This document shows positions 10,530-20,245 of a DNA stretch of 64,000 nt, in pieces (the first letter of the stretch is position 1; each line of letters starts with the position of its first letter). The position numbers and the translations under genes were made by a program. Origin of the DNA: Craspedostauros australis (taxonomy: Eukaryota; Bacillariophyta; Bacillariophyceae; Mastogloiales; Achnanthaceae); NCBI GenBank assembly GCA_026770025.1, contig JAMXDE010000023.1:62001-126000 (forward strand), given 5' to 3'. The notes under the pieces were generated by a model. The model worked only from the letters and a program-made list of their open reading frames with translations. It had not been told where the DNA came from and did not search any database.

Positions 10530-11894
10530 TCAAGGCGACACTGTCGCTCGATCCTGCATGGTTCGGTCCGACGAACACGAATTGTCAAGCGCTGTCGAAA
10601 CACCAGGCGACTTCGTGGCCTCACCTGTCGCTTCGAACGTCGCGGCCTTCCAGACGGGCACCTTGTCCTGCCGCAGCATCTTTCGCCGCTTGCGCTCCTT
10701 CTTCCGCAAGCGCTCCATTCGCTCACGCCTCTCAATCTCGACAGGATCGTACTTCATGACGAAGTCATCGCGTTTGTTCATGGCCTTGGCGCGCTCAGCC
10801 AAGTCCGGGTACTTCGTCTCCAGCTGGCAGAGCCATTTCCACGCCATGCGCTTTCGACCCGTGCGCGTCTTCATCCAAACGGCATCGAAGTTGCGAGGCG
10901 AGCAGAAGTTCTGCGTGACCGCCACGCTGTGGTTGAGGTTGAGGACGGCGTGCCACCAGCCGTTGGGGACGAAGACCGTCTCGCCCGCCTTTTGCGTGAA
11001 CTCGTAGCAACGAAAGTCGCGGTACTTGGGATCCGACCTCATCTTCTCCGCCTTGCGCTTGATGCGCGGGAGGATGTACATGAAGTAATGGATGGCCTCG
11101 TCATCCTCGTGCGACTCTACGAGGCCCTTGCCCTTCACAATGTCCTTCGAAAGGTGGGGCGGGAAGACGACCCAGCGCTTCTCTCCCTGGATGAGAGTGT
11201 TCCAAGCGCTGGTGGCCAAGGGGTCGATGTGCACGCAGGTTCCGGATCGCTCAGGTCCCAGCAACCACCACCGGTACGGCGGTCTCCGACTTTCGCTGAC
11301 CAGACCGAAGAGGTCGTCGCCGAAGTACGATGGCACCCTGTAGTGATCCAGCAGCTGCTTCGAGTGCTCGTCCTCGTCGAAGGTGGAATCAAACACGTAG
11401 AGCGGCGAGTCGTCTTTGTTGTTGTGGGTGTACTCGATGAAGTGCTTGAGCTTGACCCTGATGTTCTTGCCGTCGTCATCTTCGCCGCACTTGAAGGTGT
11501 ACTTCATGAGAGTGTCGTTGCCTGGCAGCGCGTCGAGCGTCCATTCCTTCTGCGCCTTCCATCTGTCACGGCGCTCGCCGCCGTCCCAGCCCGAGGGGAC
11601 GTTCTGAATGACGCAGGGGATGGAGTTGAGCTCGTACTGGTAGAAGTCCTCCGGCCGCACGGACAAGCCATCCAGCACGGCTGGGATTTGGTGGAGCTGG
11701 TTGTGCCCATCCTGCCGGATCTGGTGGCTCGTGCTGCTGCCGCCGTTGCCGAGGATGAAGCGCTCGTAGTTGGGGCGTCTGGAAAGATCCTTGACGAAGG
11801 TCGGGAAGACCTCGCTGAGGCCATCCTGCTCCCAATTCTTCAGCGACGGCCGATGCAGCTTCCGCGCCTTTTCCATCTTCTTTCGCCAGCCCAT
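10530..11894 (-). CDS. JmjC oxygenase of the JMJD6 type
   Basis: 454-aa Fe(II)/2-oxoglutarate oxygenase. The JmjC core carries the iron ligands H222 and D224 in TCVHIDPLATSAWN and the distal H315 in NGWWHAVLNLN. The 2-oxoglutarate Lys is expected in the QGEKRWVVFPP strand. The segments RSGTCVHIDPL..SAWN, ETVFVPNGWWH and AVTQNF follow animal JMJD6 very closely, and the downstream KW..L...YPDLAE helix is also shared. JMJD6 is a nuclear lysyl hydroxylase acting on splicing factors, with a reported and disputed arginine demethylase activity. The C-terminus has a basic region RKKERKRRK that could be a nuclear localisation signal. It lacks the poly-Ser tail of human JMJD6. Single exon. Confidence 0.92.
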   Translation of the reverse strand: MGWRKKMEKARKLHRPSLKNWEQDGLSEVFPTFVKDLSRRPNYERFILGNGGSSTSHQIRQDGHNQLHQIPAVLDGLSVRPEDFYQYELNSIPCVIQNVPSGWDGGERRDRWKAQKEWTLDALPGNDTLMKYTFKCGEDDDGKNIRVKLKHFIEYTHNNKDDSPLYVFDSTFDEDEHSKQLLDHYRVPSYFGDDLFGLVSESRRPPYRWWLLGPERSGTCVHIDPLATSAWNTLIQGEKRWVVFPPHLSKDIVKGKGLVESHEDDEAIHYFMYILPRIKRKAEKMRSDPKYRDFRCYEFTQKAGETVFVPNGWWHAVLNLNHSVAVTQNFCSPRNFDAVWMKTRTGRKRMAWKWLCQLETKYPDLAERAKAMNKRDDFVMKYDPVEIERRERMERLRKKERKRRKMLRQDKVPVWKAATFEATGEATKSPGVSTALDNSCSSDRTMQDRATVSP

Positions 11895-12671
11895 CCTGCG
11901 TGTCTCTTCTGACAGTCTGGCTGTTGTTGTGGGCTATTGCTGCTGCTGCTGCTTCCACTGCTACTGCTGCTGCTATTGATGGTGTGGATGTTGATGGAGG
12001 GCTTCTGGTTTGTTGGCTGCGATCAATGGCACACACAAGGGCCCTCTCTTTCCGCTCACTTTGTGTGGTTGGCGGCCACCGTCTCACACCTCCTTGTGTG
12101 TGTTGTGCGCTGTGCGTGCACTGTCATTGTGCCGGATTGGGACTTTTCGGGTGTCGAGACGAGAGTTGGTGGTGGCAAACGGGTCTTCTTCGCTCAGCAT
12201 CGCTTTTCTGCATCGGCAAATTGTGACTGACACTTTCTTTGAAGCACTTCAGCACGATCGCCTATTCGTGCACATGACTCAATCAATAGATAATAATATC
12301 TAAACAAGTACCCTTGTGCACGTGTGGCTGTCAGTAGTACAAGATGTGTCCGTAAGTCTGTTTGAAACTCGACGATGCTCAGCAACAACTCAATCAATGA
12401 TGAAATGACAACGTGACTGAGAGTAGCTTCCAATCAAAGTACCATTCTCGAGTTGGGTGCTCGTACGAGGACAGATCGGGGTACTCCAAATCAAACAGTC
12501 ACAACATGACAGAGTGACCGCGTATTGCGTTTCCTTCCAGAAGGACTTTGCTCACAACGCCGCCACCAGCTTCGTCTTCTTCATCATCTTCTTCTTCTTC
12601 TTCGCCGTATTGCGATCAAGCACGAGTCAGCCACTTCTCTCATCGTCCATCATCATGCATTGCTCCGAAAG
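11895..12671. other. divergent intergenic region with (GCT)n tract
   Basis: Shared upstream region of the JMJD6-like and glycosyltransferase genes. It holds an imperfect GCT/TGC triplet run at about 11935-11980 and TTC triplets at about 12580-12602. No convincing gene. An in-frame ATG at 12525 could extend the glycosyltransferase by 49 residues, but that extension is low-complexity. Confidence 0.55.
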
Positions 12672-14453
12672 ATGGGGGTGACATCAAGCAGATCTGGCAT
12701 CGGAATCAGCAAAACCAAATGGGATCGACGAGCGAACATTGGCATGGGACATCGGAAACCACTTCACCAAAATGCGCTCTCCAGATGGTTGGGAGCAACT
12801 TGGGCGGCGGTTGTCGTGATGCTGATGTTCGCGTTCTGGCTTCACGTCAGCGACTCGGATGGATCACCGGATCTATCAGGCATCCAATCGATGGAGCGAC
12901 CTTTGCTGCACGTCAGCGAACTTGAAGGTCCTTCCGCAGGAGGTGCACGATCGCCACCCATAGCACGATCGGACTGTGGGAAATCGTGGGACTCCACTCG
13001 CCTGGCGACATTGCGAGATCGTGTCAGCGACAGTGGTGGCGTGCTCACGTGGTCGGTGACTGGCGGTGCCGAATACAGGAAGCATGCCATCGGCATATTG
13101 CAGCACTGGGAGAGAGCGCATATCTCGAACGTTCTCATCGTCACCTTGGATCAGGAGAGCGCAGACGTCATCTGCGACCATGGTTACGCGGCCGTGGTGT
13201 ACGACCGGCCAAAGGCGTCGTACTCGATCGTCGCGGACGCCAAGTTTCAGGTTGCGAAGGATCTGGCAGCGGCTGGAATTGATGCCTTGTTCATGGAGAT
13301 GGATATCTTCTGCCGTGCATCGCCACTCCCGGCAATGACAGAAGCCACGATTGATGCGCAGTCGCAGCGGCATGACGTGGTCGTTATTGGCCATGCGGAT
13401 GTGCCGGAAATCCCCAACATCGGCATGTACTTTGTGCGGGCTTCCAACCGCACCGCGTTTTTCTTCCAGCGCCTCATCGAATTGCTGGCACCATCCAAGG
13501 GGAATCTCACCTACAAGGACGAACGGAGATGGACCATCACGTACTTCGATCAACGCTTCTTTTACCACTGTGCTTATCGCATAAACACTACCGTCCTCGG
13601 CGAAGAACCTCCGAATCCATGCCAGCATGTGAACATCACAACAACCGTCATGAAGAACAGAATCATTTCCTCCCATGAACCTCCTCTAATCACGGATTCC
13701 ACCGTCTGCATACATCCGCTGCAGGCCAAGCCGATGATGCCATTTATCAACAAGGTCGTGACCGCAGCGTCGATGGGATTCGACATTCATCCGGAGGATC
13801 CGAACGAACGATTCTTGAAGACGGCCAGCGGCTTGCTGGACTACTGCGAGGTTCATACCCAGCACACGCTGCCATTCAAGAAATGGCCAGTGCCGAGCAG
13901 CAATCAAAAGGAACGTGTCGTATTCCATATTGCCGCGCTCGTGGCGCTTGCCAAAGTGTCGAATCGGACATTGGTGTTGCCGCGAGAGATGGTGACGAGG
14001 GAGACGCATTCCGTGCCGCTGTACGGCGTTGTGGACATTTCCACCATCAACGATCTGGTGTCGTGGCGTTGGGACATGCCAGATTCAATAGGAGAAAGCA
14101 ATCGTGTGATGCCTGTTGAAAGCCGCAGGACACTCGTTTCCATCGAACCTGATGATGAAACGCAACATACGTTTGAATTTCTTCAAAGCCAGCTGCTGGC
14201 ATTGCCAGACGGTGGCGGAGGCACACACAACGAGGAGCGCAGGGTGGTGGAAATTGATAATCTTCTGCTGCTGCGAGGCTTTCATCCACGATCGGGGTGG
14301 TCGTCAACATCGAAACTGAATGGTGCCATCGTTGAAGTTCTGAAGACGCTGAAATGGTGCTTGCAGAGGCAATTCAACTATCACGGCGGTCGACAGGGGT
14401 TATGCGATCATACGAAATCGACGGTTTTTTATTTGTCCTTCGAGAATGATTGA
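12672..14453 (+). CDS. type II membrane glycosyltransferase (nucleotide-diphospho-sugar transferase-like)
   Basis: 593 aa from the chosen ATG. One membrane helix (about residues 36-56, AAVVVMLMFAFWLHV) follows a short basic N-terminus, the topology of Golgi glycosyltransferases. The lumenal part includes AIGILQHWERAHISNVLIVTLDQ, then a DRPKASYSIVADAKFQVAKD stretch, the DxD-like EMDIFC and NIGMYFVRASNRTAFFFQ. This is the pattern of the nucleotide-diphospho-sugar transferase family (PF03407; plant relatives include arabinosyl- and xylosyl-transferases). Here the usual DxD is read as MEMD, so metal binding needs a check. The C-terminal 250 residues are not assigned. The start at 12672 is preferred because it puts the membrane helix near the N-terminus; an upstream ATG at 12525 is possible. 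Confidence 0.8.
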   Translation: MGVTSSRSGIGISKTKWDRRANIGMGHRKPLHQNALSRWLGATWAAVVVMLMFAFWLHVSDSDGSPDLSGIQSMERPLLHVSELEGPSAGGARSPPIARSDCGKSWDSTRLATLRDRVSDSGGVLTWSVTGGAEYRKHAIGILQHWERAHISNVLIVTLDQESADVICDHGYAAVVYDRPKASYSIVADAKFQVAKDLAAAGIDALFMEMDIFCRASPLPAMTEATIDAQSQRHDVVVIGHADVPEIPNIGMYFVRASNRTAFFFQRLIELLAPSKGNLTYKDERRWTITYFDQRFFYHCAYRINTTVLGEEPPNPCQHVNITTTVMKNRIISSHEPPLITDSTVCIHPLQAKPMMPFINKVVTAASMGFDIHPEDPNERFLKTASGLLDYCEVHTQHTLPFKKWPVPSSNQKERVVFHIAALVALAKVSNRTLVLPREMVTRETHSVPLYGVVDISTINDLVSWRWDMPDSIGESNRVMPVESRRTLVSIEPDDETQHTFEFLQSQLLALPDGGGGTHNEERRVVEIDNLLLLRGFHPRSGWSSTSKLNGAIVEVLKTLKWCLQRQFNYHGGRQGLCDHTKSTVFYLSFEND

Positions 14454-14658
14454 TACTTCTAATATGTAGAGACGAGTACAGGTGAGGACATGGAACATGC
14501 AATCCTTTCAGAAACTGCAGTGCGAGTAGAGCATCGTATCGTCATTGGCATCACTGTTATAATGACATGTTGCACAGAGTACTACTGCAAGTGGTGGAAC
14601 CGCTCCAACGGCTCGACAATTGCTGTGTCCTCCTGGTATTCACAGCATCACCCTCCAC

Positions 14659-15690
14659 TCAGTCTCGGCCCACCGTCTTGGACATGTTCTCTTTCATTGC
14701 CTCCACGACTTCATCGGGACTTTCGGCTCGTAGCACGGCGCGGATGATGGCCACCCCATCAGCTCCGTACTTGGCGACAGGATCGTGGCAATTTGTGGCA
14801 TCGATTCCACCGATACCGAGAACGAAGGGAGCTTTGACCGGCGAAGCCACGTGATCAGAATGGGATGAAGACGCATCGCGATCACGGCACACCTGCTCCA
14901 GCGCTCGCTTCACCTGCCCGGGTAGCGCCGGACCTTCCAATTCATCAGCCGACTTGTCCGGGTGTGTTTGGCTCAAGTAGCAGGTGCCGCAGAAGTAGTA
15001 GTCCGGATCGTACTTTGCAAACGATCTGGTTGCGGATTCAATGCTGTGGGTCGACATTCCGATGAGGGGAGGGTACGTGAAACTCGCCTTGATCTGCGGC
15101 AACCTCTCGAAATGCTTCTCCTTGACATGGATGCCATGGGCCTTGGCCTCCACCCCCACGTCCACCCAGTCGCTGGAGACAACCACGCGGCAATGCTTGT
15201 TGTTTCCTGACGCGGACACCAGCTCGATCATTTGCCGAGTGAGTGACACCGCCCGTTCCTTGAATGCGTCCATGCTTTGTTCCTTGTGGGAAGCAGTGCT
15301 GACCTCATGACCATCGCTCTGCGTCGGCAGCTGAAGCCGGACGGAAATCAAGTCCACCAATCCCGTGCTCAGCGCCGTGCGAATGGCAGTGATGGTCTGT
15401 TCCATGCGCTGTTCATTGTCGCATGCATCCGGTTCCGTGATGATTGCCAGAAAGGGAGCACGCGTGGTTGCGAAGCATCTAGCGGCATCACCAGCCACAT
15501 CGAAGTCGACATCATCATCGAAATCACCGTCGACATCAACACCGAAATCTGCTATCTCGGAAATCGATAACCTTGCCGATGCGGCTCTTTGTCGGGCAAT
15601 TGCTGTTGATGGTGCATTTGTTGATGCCGCTGCTTGGAAGCCATGTGCAGAGGAGAGGAGGAGGCACGAAAGCCAGGCCGAATGCCACAT
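14659..15690 (-). CDS. TenI/ThiE-like thiamin-phosphate synthase family protein, plastid-targeted
   Basis: 343 aa. The TIM-barrel fold is suggested by DLISVRLQLP, VVVSSDWVDVGVEAKAHGIHVKE, PLIGMSTHSIESA, the YYFCGTCYLSQTHPDK segment and the phosphate-binding end FVLGIGGIDATN with YGADGVAIIRAVL. These are the strand motifs of thiamin-phosphate synthase (ThiE) and its regulator-like relative TenI. Key ThiE substrate residues are not all obvious, so a TenI-like role is equally possible. The N-terminus is a signal peptide ending SSAHG|FQAA, with Phe at +1, followed by a Ser/Ala-rich segment: the plastid-import pattern of diatoms. An acidic insert with several Asp lies after it. The downstream neighbour on the same strand is 426 bases away. 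Confidence 0.8.
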   Translation of the reverse strand: MWHSAWLSCLLLSSAHGFQAAASTNAPSTAIARQRAASARLSISEIADFGVDVDGDFDDDVDFDVAGDAARCFATTRAPFLAIITEPDACDNEQRMEQTITAIRTALSTGLVDLISVRLQLPTQSDGHEVSTASHKEQSMDAFKERAVSLTRQMIELVSASGNNKHCRVVVSSDWVDVGVEAKAHGIHVKEKHFERLPQIKASFTYPPLIGMSTHSIESATRSFAKYDPDYYFCGTCYLSQTHPDKSADELEGPALPGQVKRALEQVCRDRDASSSHSDHVASPVKAPFVLGIGGIDATNCHDPVAKYGADGVAIIRAVLRAESPDEVVEAMKENMSKTVGRD

Positions 15691-16116
15691 GATGCGATGG
15701 GTTGCTCCCGTTGCTTCTGTTTGCGTCTCTCAGTTGATACTTTGGTCGAGCAGCGCAGTTGCTTTGGTCGGCAGAACGAGATCGGACAATGAATGCAGAA
15801 AATCGGAGATTTGAGATGCGTGGCTGTGTGTGTCATCGTGTCGCTCCAGTCGTCATCATTGGAGTTTGTAAGTTACGGTAAATAAGTATTAAACCAGAAA
15901 CGGCATATCATCAAGTGCCGATATAAATAGTGAGTTTATGTGAATTAACCGCAACTATCAAGCGCAGCTGAAAATGTTGCGGGGGCAAACGTGTCCAGAA
16001 CCCACTCACTCTTGTGCGCTGGCATCAAACTAACTCTGCACACTGTGTCACATAGCACTACGAGTGGTACGACCCACGATAAAGTCTTACTCTATCACAT
16101 AATATCATATTGTGCT
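15691..16116. other. intergenic region between two leftward genes
   Basis: Promoter and leader of the TenI/ThiE-like gene and the 3' end region of the next gene. AT-rich around 15860-15960. No gene seen. Confidence 0.55.
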
Positions 16117-18756
16117 CTAAAAGATCAACTTCTCCACGGTGTATCCCGAGATCTCGTCGTTGTCGCGCGACGTGATGACCTTCTGTCGCGGATATTTGAG
16201 TCTTCTTCGTTCCTCATCGTCCACCAGCTCCGTGCAGATAAGGACGTCATCCTGGAGCTTGATGATGGCCTCGGACTGCGTGATGAACATGCGTACGTAC
16301 CGCTGCATGGCCGCGGCGAGCTCCGTGCTCTTGTTGGAATCGCCGCTCACGGCTGTCGCGCCGATGGCGCTGACCCATCCGACCGTCGCCGCCGATCGTA
16401 TTTGGCATTGCCGTGTCCATCCGTCCTTGAGCTCCGGCATGGCGGGCATGGAGTAGGTGTGGACGAAGAGACGAGCCAGGAGGACCGCGACGGATTCATC
16501 CGAGATGATCTCTGCCACGGCGGCGTGTAGCATGGCGCTGTTGCACACGGAGTACGATGCGACCATGCCGACCAGCGTCTTGATGACCATGAGGACCACC
16601 TCGCTCTCGATAGCGTCATTCTGCTGCGTGCGGAGTTTGGACAACGCGACGCACTTTCTGGCGAGGTGGGTCTGCTCCGGGCTGAAGCGGTCCGTGGATT
16701 CGGACATGACGAAGGCGGCGTTGTCGTTAGCCGATGCCCGAGTGCAGACGGTGTTGAGCATGATGGCCATCTGAAATTCTGACACGTCGGCGCAGTTCTC
16801 GAGCATCAGGAAGATAATTCCAAGGGTTGTTGTGTTGGCGGGGCCATCGTTGCTCATCGCGCGACCATTGCTGCCGCCGCTGCCACCCAGCCGATGCTCA
16901 AGGAGCTTTTGGAATTCGTGCACGCCGGATTCGTCCCTGCCATTGAAACAGAACCGGGCCGACACCTGCTTCGTCTTCAACAGCTCGGCGATGATGCCAA
17001 AGGAAATGTCAACAAGTTTGCTGCTGCCTTCGCCGTCTCTCGCCGCCGCTGCTGCTGCGATAGATCGCTTCGCCATGATGACAGCGCCGTTGACAGCCGA
17101 CCAGTTCAGCACGCCGAGCGCATCGGATGATTGCCTGTTGTACTCTGCCAGTTGCACTCGGATGTCTTGCGCTGTGGGTTCGATTTTGGCGGAGATGGTG
17201 TCGTTGATAGAGTTCGCCAATGCCGACGACACGATGTGTTGGTAGACCTCCAGAGCCTCGTCGGTGGAAGTGATCAAGCTGTCGTGCTGAACGCTGGGAT
17301 GGAATGTCTCCTGTCGTCCTTGCACCAGGGTTTGCGGTATCGAGAGAGATGATCGAAGACGATCTGCCAGTGAAAAAGCGGTGGTTGGGAAGGCAGATTG
17401 CTCGCTGGTGACAGTCACGGTGGCGACGGCAACATGAACGGATCGCTGATCTTCGTGCAAAACCACGAGATTGCCAGTGTGCGGGTCAGCGCGCATCATG
17501 AGCACGTTGCTGCTAGCATGCATCATGGCCGTGTCGCCCACTGACGCCGTGGCAAGGATGGCACCCGAAATCAGATCGCACACCGAGAGGTTGGAGGATG
17601 ATAGAGCAGCAACAGCACAGTGATGGATCATTCCCACATGCTGACATCCTGGTGGCGTCTGAATTGGCTTGCTGTTGAGCTGCGCTCTGTCGAGACAGAT
17701 GGATGCCACGTGCGGACTCTGAGCTTTTCCGCTGTTGGATGCAGCAGCTATATTGTATGCGAGGAAAATGTTGGACGTCGCGTCAATTTCATCGTCGAGC
17801 AATCGCACAGAAGAGCGGTCCAGTGTTGGTTTGGCGCTGTCATCGTGACTTCTCGTCGCAAACAGCGGAATGTATTGCGCTGGCGTCGCCACCGAGGTGT
17901 AGCCGAATTCACCCGTCTGCGGATCCTTCTTGCGTTCCACGCGGTGCATGATCACGATGACGGATGTGTCGTTGGCATAAATCTGGTAAAATTGGGCATT
18001 CGGTTCTGGGGCAGCCGAGATGCTGGATCGTCGTTTGTTGTTTGCGCTGGACGTTCGCTTGTTTTTGGGAATTGCCCTCGCCACGGTGCCGATGTAGGAT
18101 GCGTCGGCCGGCATTTTGGATGGAAAGTATTGTATCCTGCCGTTAGATGCTGATTTGGATCTCTCCTTGGCAGACACGGCCAACGAGAACAGACGCCCGT
18201 CCTGGCACGAGCCGTAGATTCGACCCTTGACGGATGCAAGCAGAGACACTGAGAGTGCTGGCGATTCGAGCTTGAATTTTTCGGCATTGGGATCATCCGG
18301 ACCCGTGCAGGTGTTGGAGTCCCAGACGCAGAGATGCTGATTCGAGTTCTGCAGAGCGATCATGCAATCATGCTTGACATCGAGGATGCCCGGCAACGGC
18401 GGAAGGCTGCTTGCGTTCGCCTTGGATGATGCGGAATGGCCTCCGGGACCCTGTGGATGAGGATAGAAGCTCCTGTCACCTCCAGGGCGCGTCACAAATT
18501 GATGGTTGGGGCATTCCCTGGCCTTCTCCAGCAACCGTATCTGATTGCCATTCTGCACGCCGATGATTTCGAGCGGAGCCGAAAGTCCCGATGATGATGA
18601 GAGTCCGAATGACGATCGCCGTCTCTTGGAGTTGCCATCTCCAGGTTTTCGGAACGATCGAATGAAGGGGGTCAGCAGCACCTGATCTCCGCCGCCCTTG
18701 CTAGGCTTCTTGACGGATGTCTTGATGTTGCTCCATGGCGACACCTGAACCAACAT
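16117..18756 (-). CDS. large hypothetical protein with a probable N-terminal beta-propeller
   Basis: 879 aa in one exon, not recognised with confidence. The first 100 residues are basic and Ser-rich (SKRRRSSFG), a possible nuclear signal. Residues about 110-500 alternate short hydrophobic strands with turns (LPGILDVKHDCMIALQNSNQ, HLCVWDS, GRIYGSCQDGRLFSLAV, NLVVLHEDQRSVHVAVATV), as in WD-like propellers. Residues 520-850 look helical (ISFGIIAELLKTK, EFQKLLEHRL, ALSKLRTQQNDAIESEVVLMVIKTLVGMV). The very C-terminus is a strand-like GYTVEKLIF. A propeller plus helical C-terminus is found in SSU-processome proteins such as NOL11/UTP and in nucleoporins, so a nucleolar or pore role is possible, but this is inference from architecture only. 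Confidence 0.75.
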   Translation of the reverse strand: MLVQVSPWSNIKTSVKKPSKGGGDQVLLTPFIRSFRKPGDGNSKRRRSSFGLSSSSGLSAPLEIIGVQNGNQIRLLEKARECPNHQFVTRPGGDRSFYPHPQGPGGHSASSKANASSLPPLPGILDVKHDCMIALQNSNQHLCVWDSNTCTGPDDPNAEKFKLESPALSVSLLASVKGRIYGSCQDGRLFSLAVSAKERSKSASNGRIQYFPSKMPADASYIGTVARAIPKNKRTSSANNKRRSSISAAPEPNAQFYQIYANDTSVIVIMHRVERKKDPQTGEFGYTSVATPAQYIPLFATRSHDDSAKPTLDRSSVRLLDDEIDATSNIFLAYNIAAASNSGKAQSPHVASICLDRAQLNSKPIQTPPGCQHVGMIHHCAVAALSSSNLSVCDLISGAILATASVGDTAMMHASSNVLMMRADPHTGNLVVLHEDQRSVHVAVATVTVTSEQSAFPTTAFSLADRLRSSLSIPQTLVQGRQETFHPSVQHDSLITSTDEALEVYQHIVSSALANSINDTISAKIEPTAQDIRVQLAEYNRQSSDALGVLNWSAVNGAVIMAKRSIAAAAAARDGEGSSKLVDISFGIIAELLKTKQVSARFCFNGRDESGVHEFQKLLEHRLGGSGGSNGRAMSNDGPANTTTLGIIFLMLENCADVSEFQMAIMLNTVCTRASANDNAAFVMSESTDRFSPEQTHLARKCVALSKLRTQQNDAIESEVVLMVIKTLVGMVASYSVCNSAMLHAAVAEIISDESVAVLLARLFVHTYSMPAMPELKDGWTRQCQIRSAATVGWVSAIGATAVSGDSNKSTELAAAMQRYVRMFITQSEAIIKLQDDVLICTELVDDEERRRLKYPRQKVITSRDNDEISGYTVEKLIF

Positions 18757-19334
18757 GACTGGAGCACTCTGGAGCTTCTGTGGAGTACGAGGACTTCACG
18801 GATTCTTTCTTCCTGTATTCCTCAGATTGCAATGGGGATCAGTGTTGACGCCAACCTGCGGATCTCCGTTGTCAATTGAGCACAAGTGTTGCGACCACAA
18901 ATCAATGTTGAAATGCCAATCAAGAAGGATGGCTGCGACTCTTGTTGGATGCAAGGGTCCATCGTCTCGTTGTCTTGCCTCTTGCGGTTCTCACGCAATG
19001 GCGTTGTTCGGTTGGAGTGGGTGTTTTGGGTGATGGCAGAAACGTCCATTTTTCGCTGGTTCGGAGGCTTGTTCTGTTGAAGGCCAGACAATTCACGGGA
19101 TTCATTCAATCCATAGCCATCACCATTCCGCCACACACCAACAACAACAACGACGACCAGAGCTGCGGTTGTGTCTGATGCCTGGCGGCCGGTTCCTGAT
19201 GCCCACACCACACCAGACAATGGACATACTAGTACTCGTAACCTCATGAGTATTTGTGAAGGAAAGGAGACGAACAAACAGACAAAGCGTACCATTCTAT
19301 TACATTGTATAATATTCGATAGAGAGCAGAGCAG
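18757..19334. other. divergent intergenic region
   Basis: Upstream region of the 879-aa gene (leftward) and the small membrane protein gene (rightward). It holds one exact TACTCGTA word at 19233-19240. No gene seen. Confidence 0.55.
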
Positions 19335-19844
19335 ATGGTGGGATCGGATGAGATCATGCAGCACGTGGACCGCGTGGCATCCAGAGTCAGCCTGATGTGC
19401 GTGGCTGGGCTCGTGGCCGGTGCGACCGGGGCTGCCGTGGCGGGATACCCACGACGTGCAACGGCGTTGAAGGTCGCCATGTCCCTGGGGATGGTGTCGA
19501 CATCCGTGTTGGTGCTGGAACGCATCGCGTACGTCGGGCTGGCGCCGATGATGCCCAACGAGGAGAAGCGACGGTTCCGGACGTCGCATGCCTTCGGCGG
19601 CGTGTTTGGCGGCGCCGTCAACGGATACCTCTACCAGAGACGGCCGATGCGAGGCATTGTGCTCTTCGCTCCGCTCATGCTCGCTGTTTCGCAAATGGAG
19701 ATCATGTACGACGAACAGCGCAATCGAAGAATACAGCAGATCATTTCCGAACAGCAGCAGGAGCAGCAGCAGAATCGACAACACCAGGAACATGAAAGGC
19801 AGCAGGGGGATAGCGAAGAGGATGGCGAGGCACAGAAGCAGTAG
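19335..19844 (+). CDS. small multi-pass membrane protein of unknown function
   Basis: 169 aa. Three likely membrane segments: VSLMCVAGLVAGATGAAVAG (about 18-38), VAMSLGMVSTSVLVLERIAYVGLA (about 49-72) and GIVLFAPLMLAVSQMEIMY (about 105-123). The first is glycine-rich, and the region FGGVFGGAVNGYLYQ adds another small-residue packing stretch, as in Tim17-like or TMEM-type proteins; I do not recognise the family. The C-terminal 45 residues are a Gln/Glu-rich tail (QQQQEQQQNRQHQ). The frame is supported by the clean hydrophobic pattern and by a good position after a 570-base promoter region. Confidence 0.7.
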   Translation: MVGSDEIMQHVDRVASRVSLMCVAGLVAGATGAAVAGYPRRATALKVAMSLGMVSTSVLVLERIAYVGLAPMMPNEEKRRFRTSHAFGGVFGGAVNGYLYQRRPMRGIVLFAPLMLAVSQMEIMYDEQRNRRIQQIISEQQQEQQQNRQHQEHERQQGDSEEDGEAQKQ

Positions 19845-20245
19845 GACAACATATCGTGGAACGGTGATGGCAGGTCCCATAGCGAGTGCTACCGTCCATT
19901 CGTTGTTCCAACTGCGGGAAACAAACGAACAAGAATGCAACATCGCGAGCTGCTTACAAAGCGTACTCGTGCATCTGTGCAAGGAGCTGAGCAAGCAAGT
20001 CGATTGATTATATTGCCGTAATGCTGATAAGGCCCTCTCCGTGTTGTGGAAATTCCTGGAACTACTCTTATTAGAGTACTCTACTGTGGAGGGAGAGAGA
20101 TAGTGTGTGCATGTGTGTGTGTGCTCGACTGCAGCAGCTTGATGTAGACTGTGCAGCATGATGCGTCATGACATTCCGATGGTAACCTTGATTCTTGCAA
20201 AATGACCTCAATCGTGTTTGGCCTCCTGCTGTGCACCGCATTGCG
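19845..20245. other. intergenic region between converging genes
   Basis: I see nothing but probable untranslated sequence, with a short GT-rich run around 20100-20122. Confidence 0.5.

Noticed and set aside
10929-11912. 327-aa frame antisense to the JMJD6-like gene
   Set aside because: Shadow frame; Val/Leu/Arg-rich composition typical of antisense reading.
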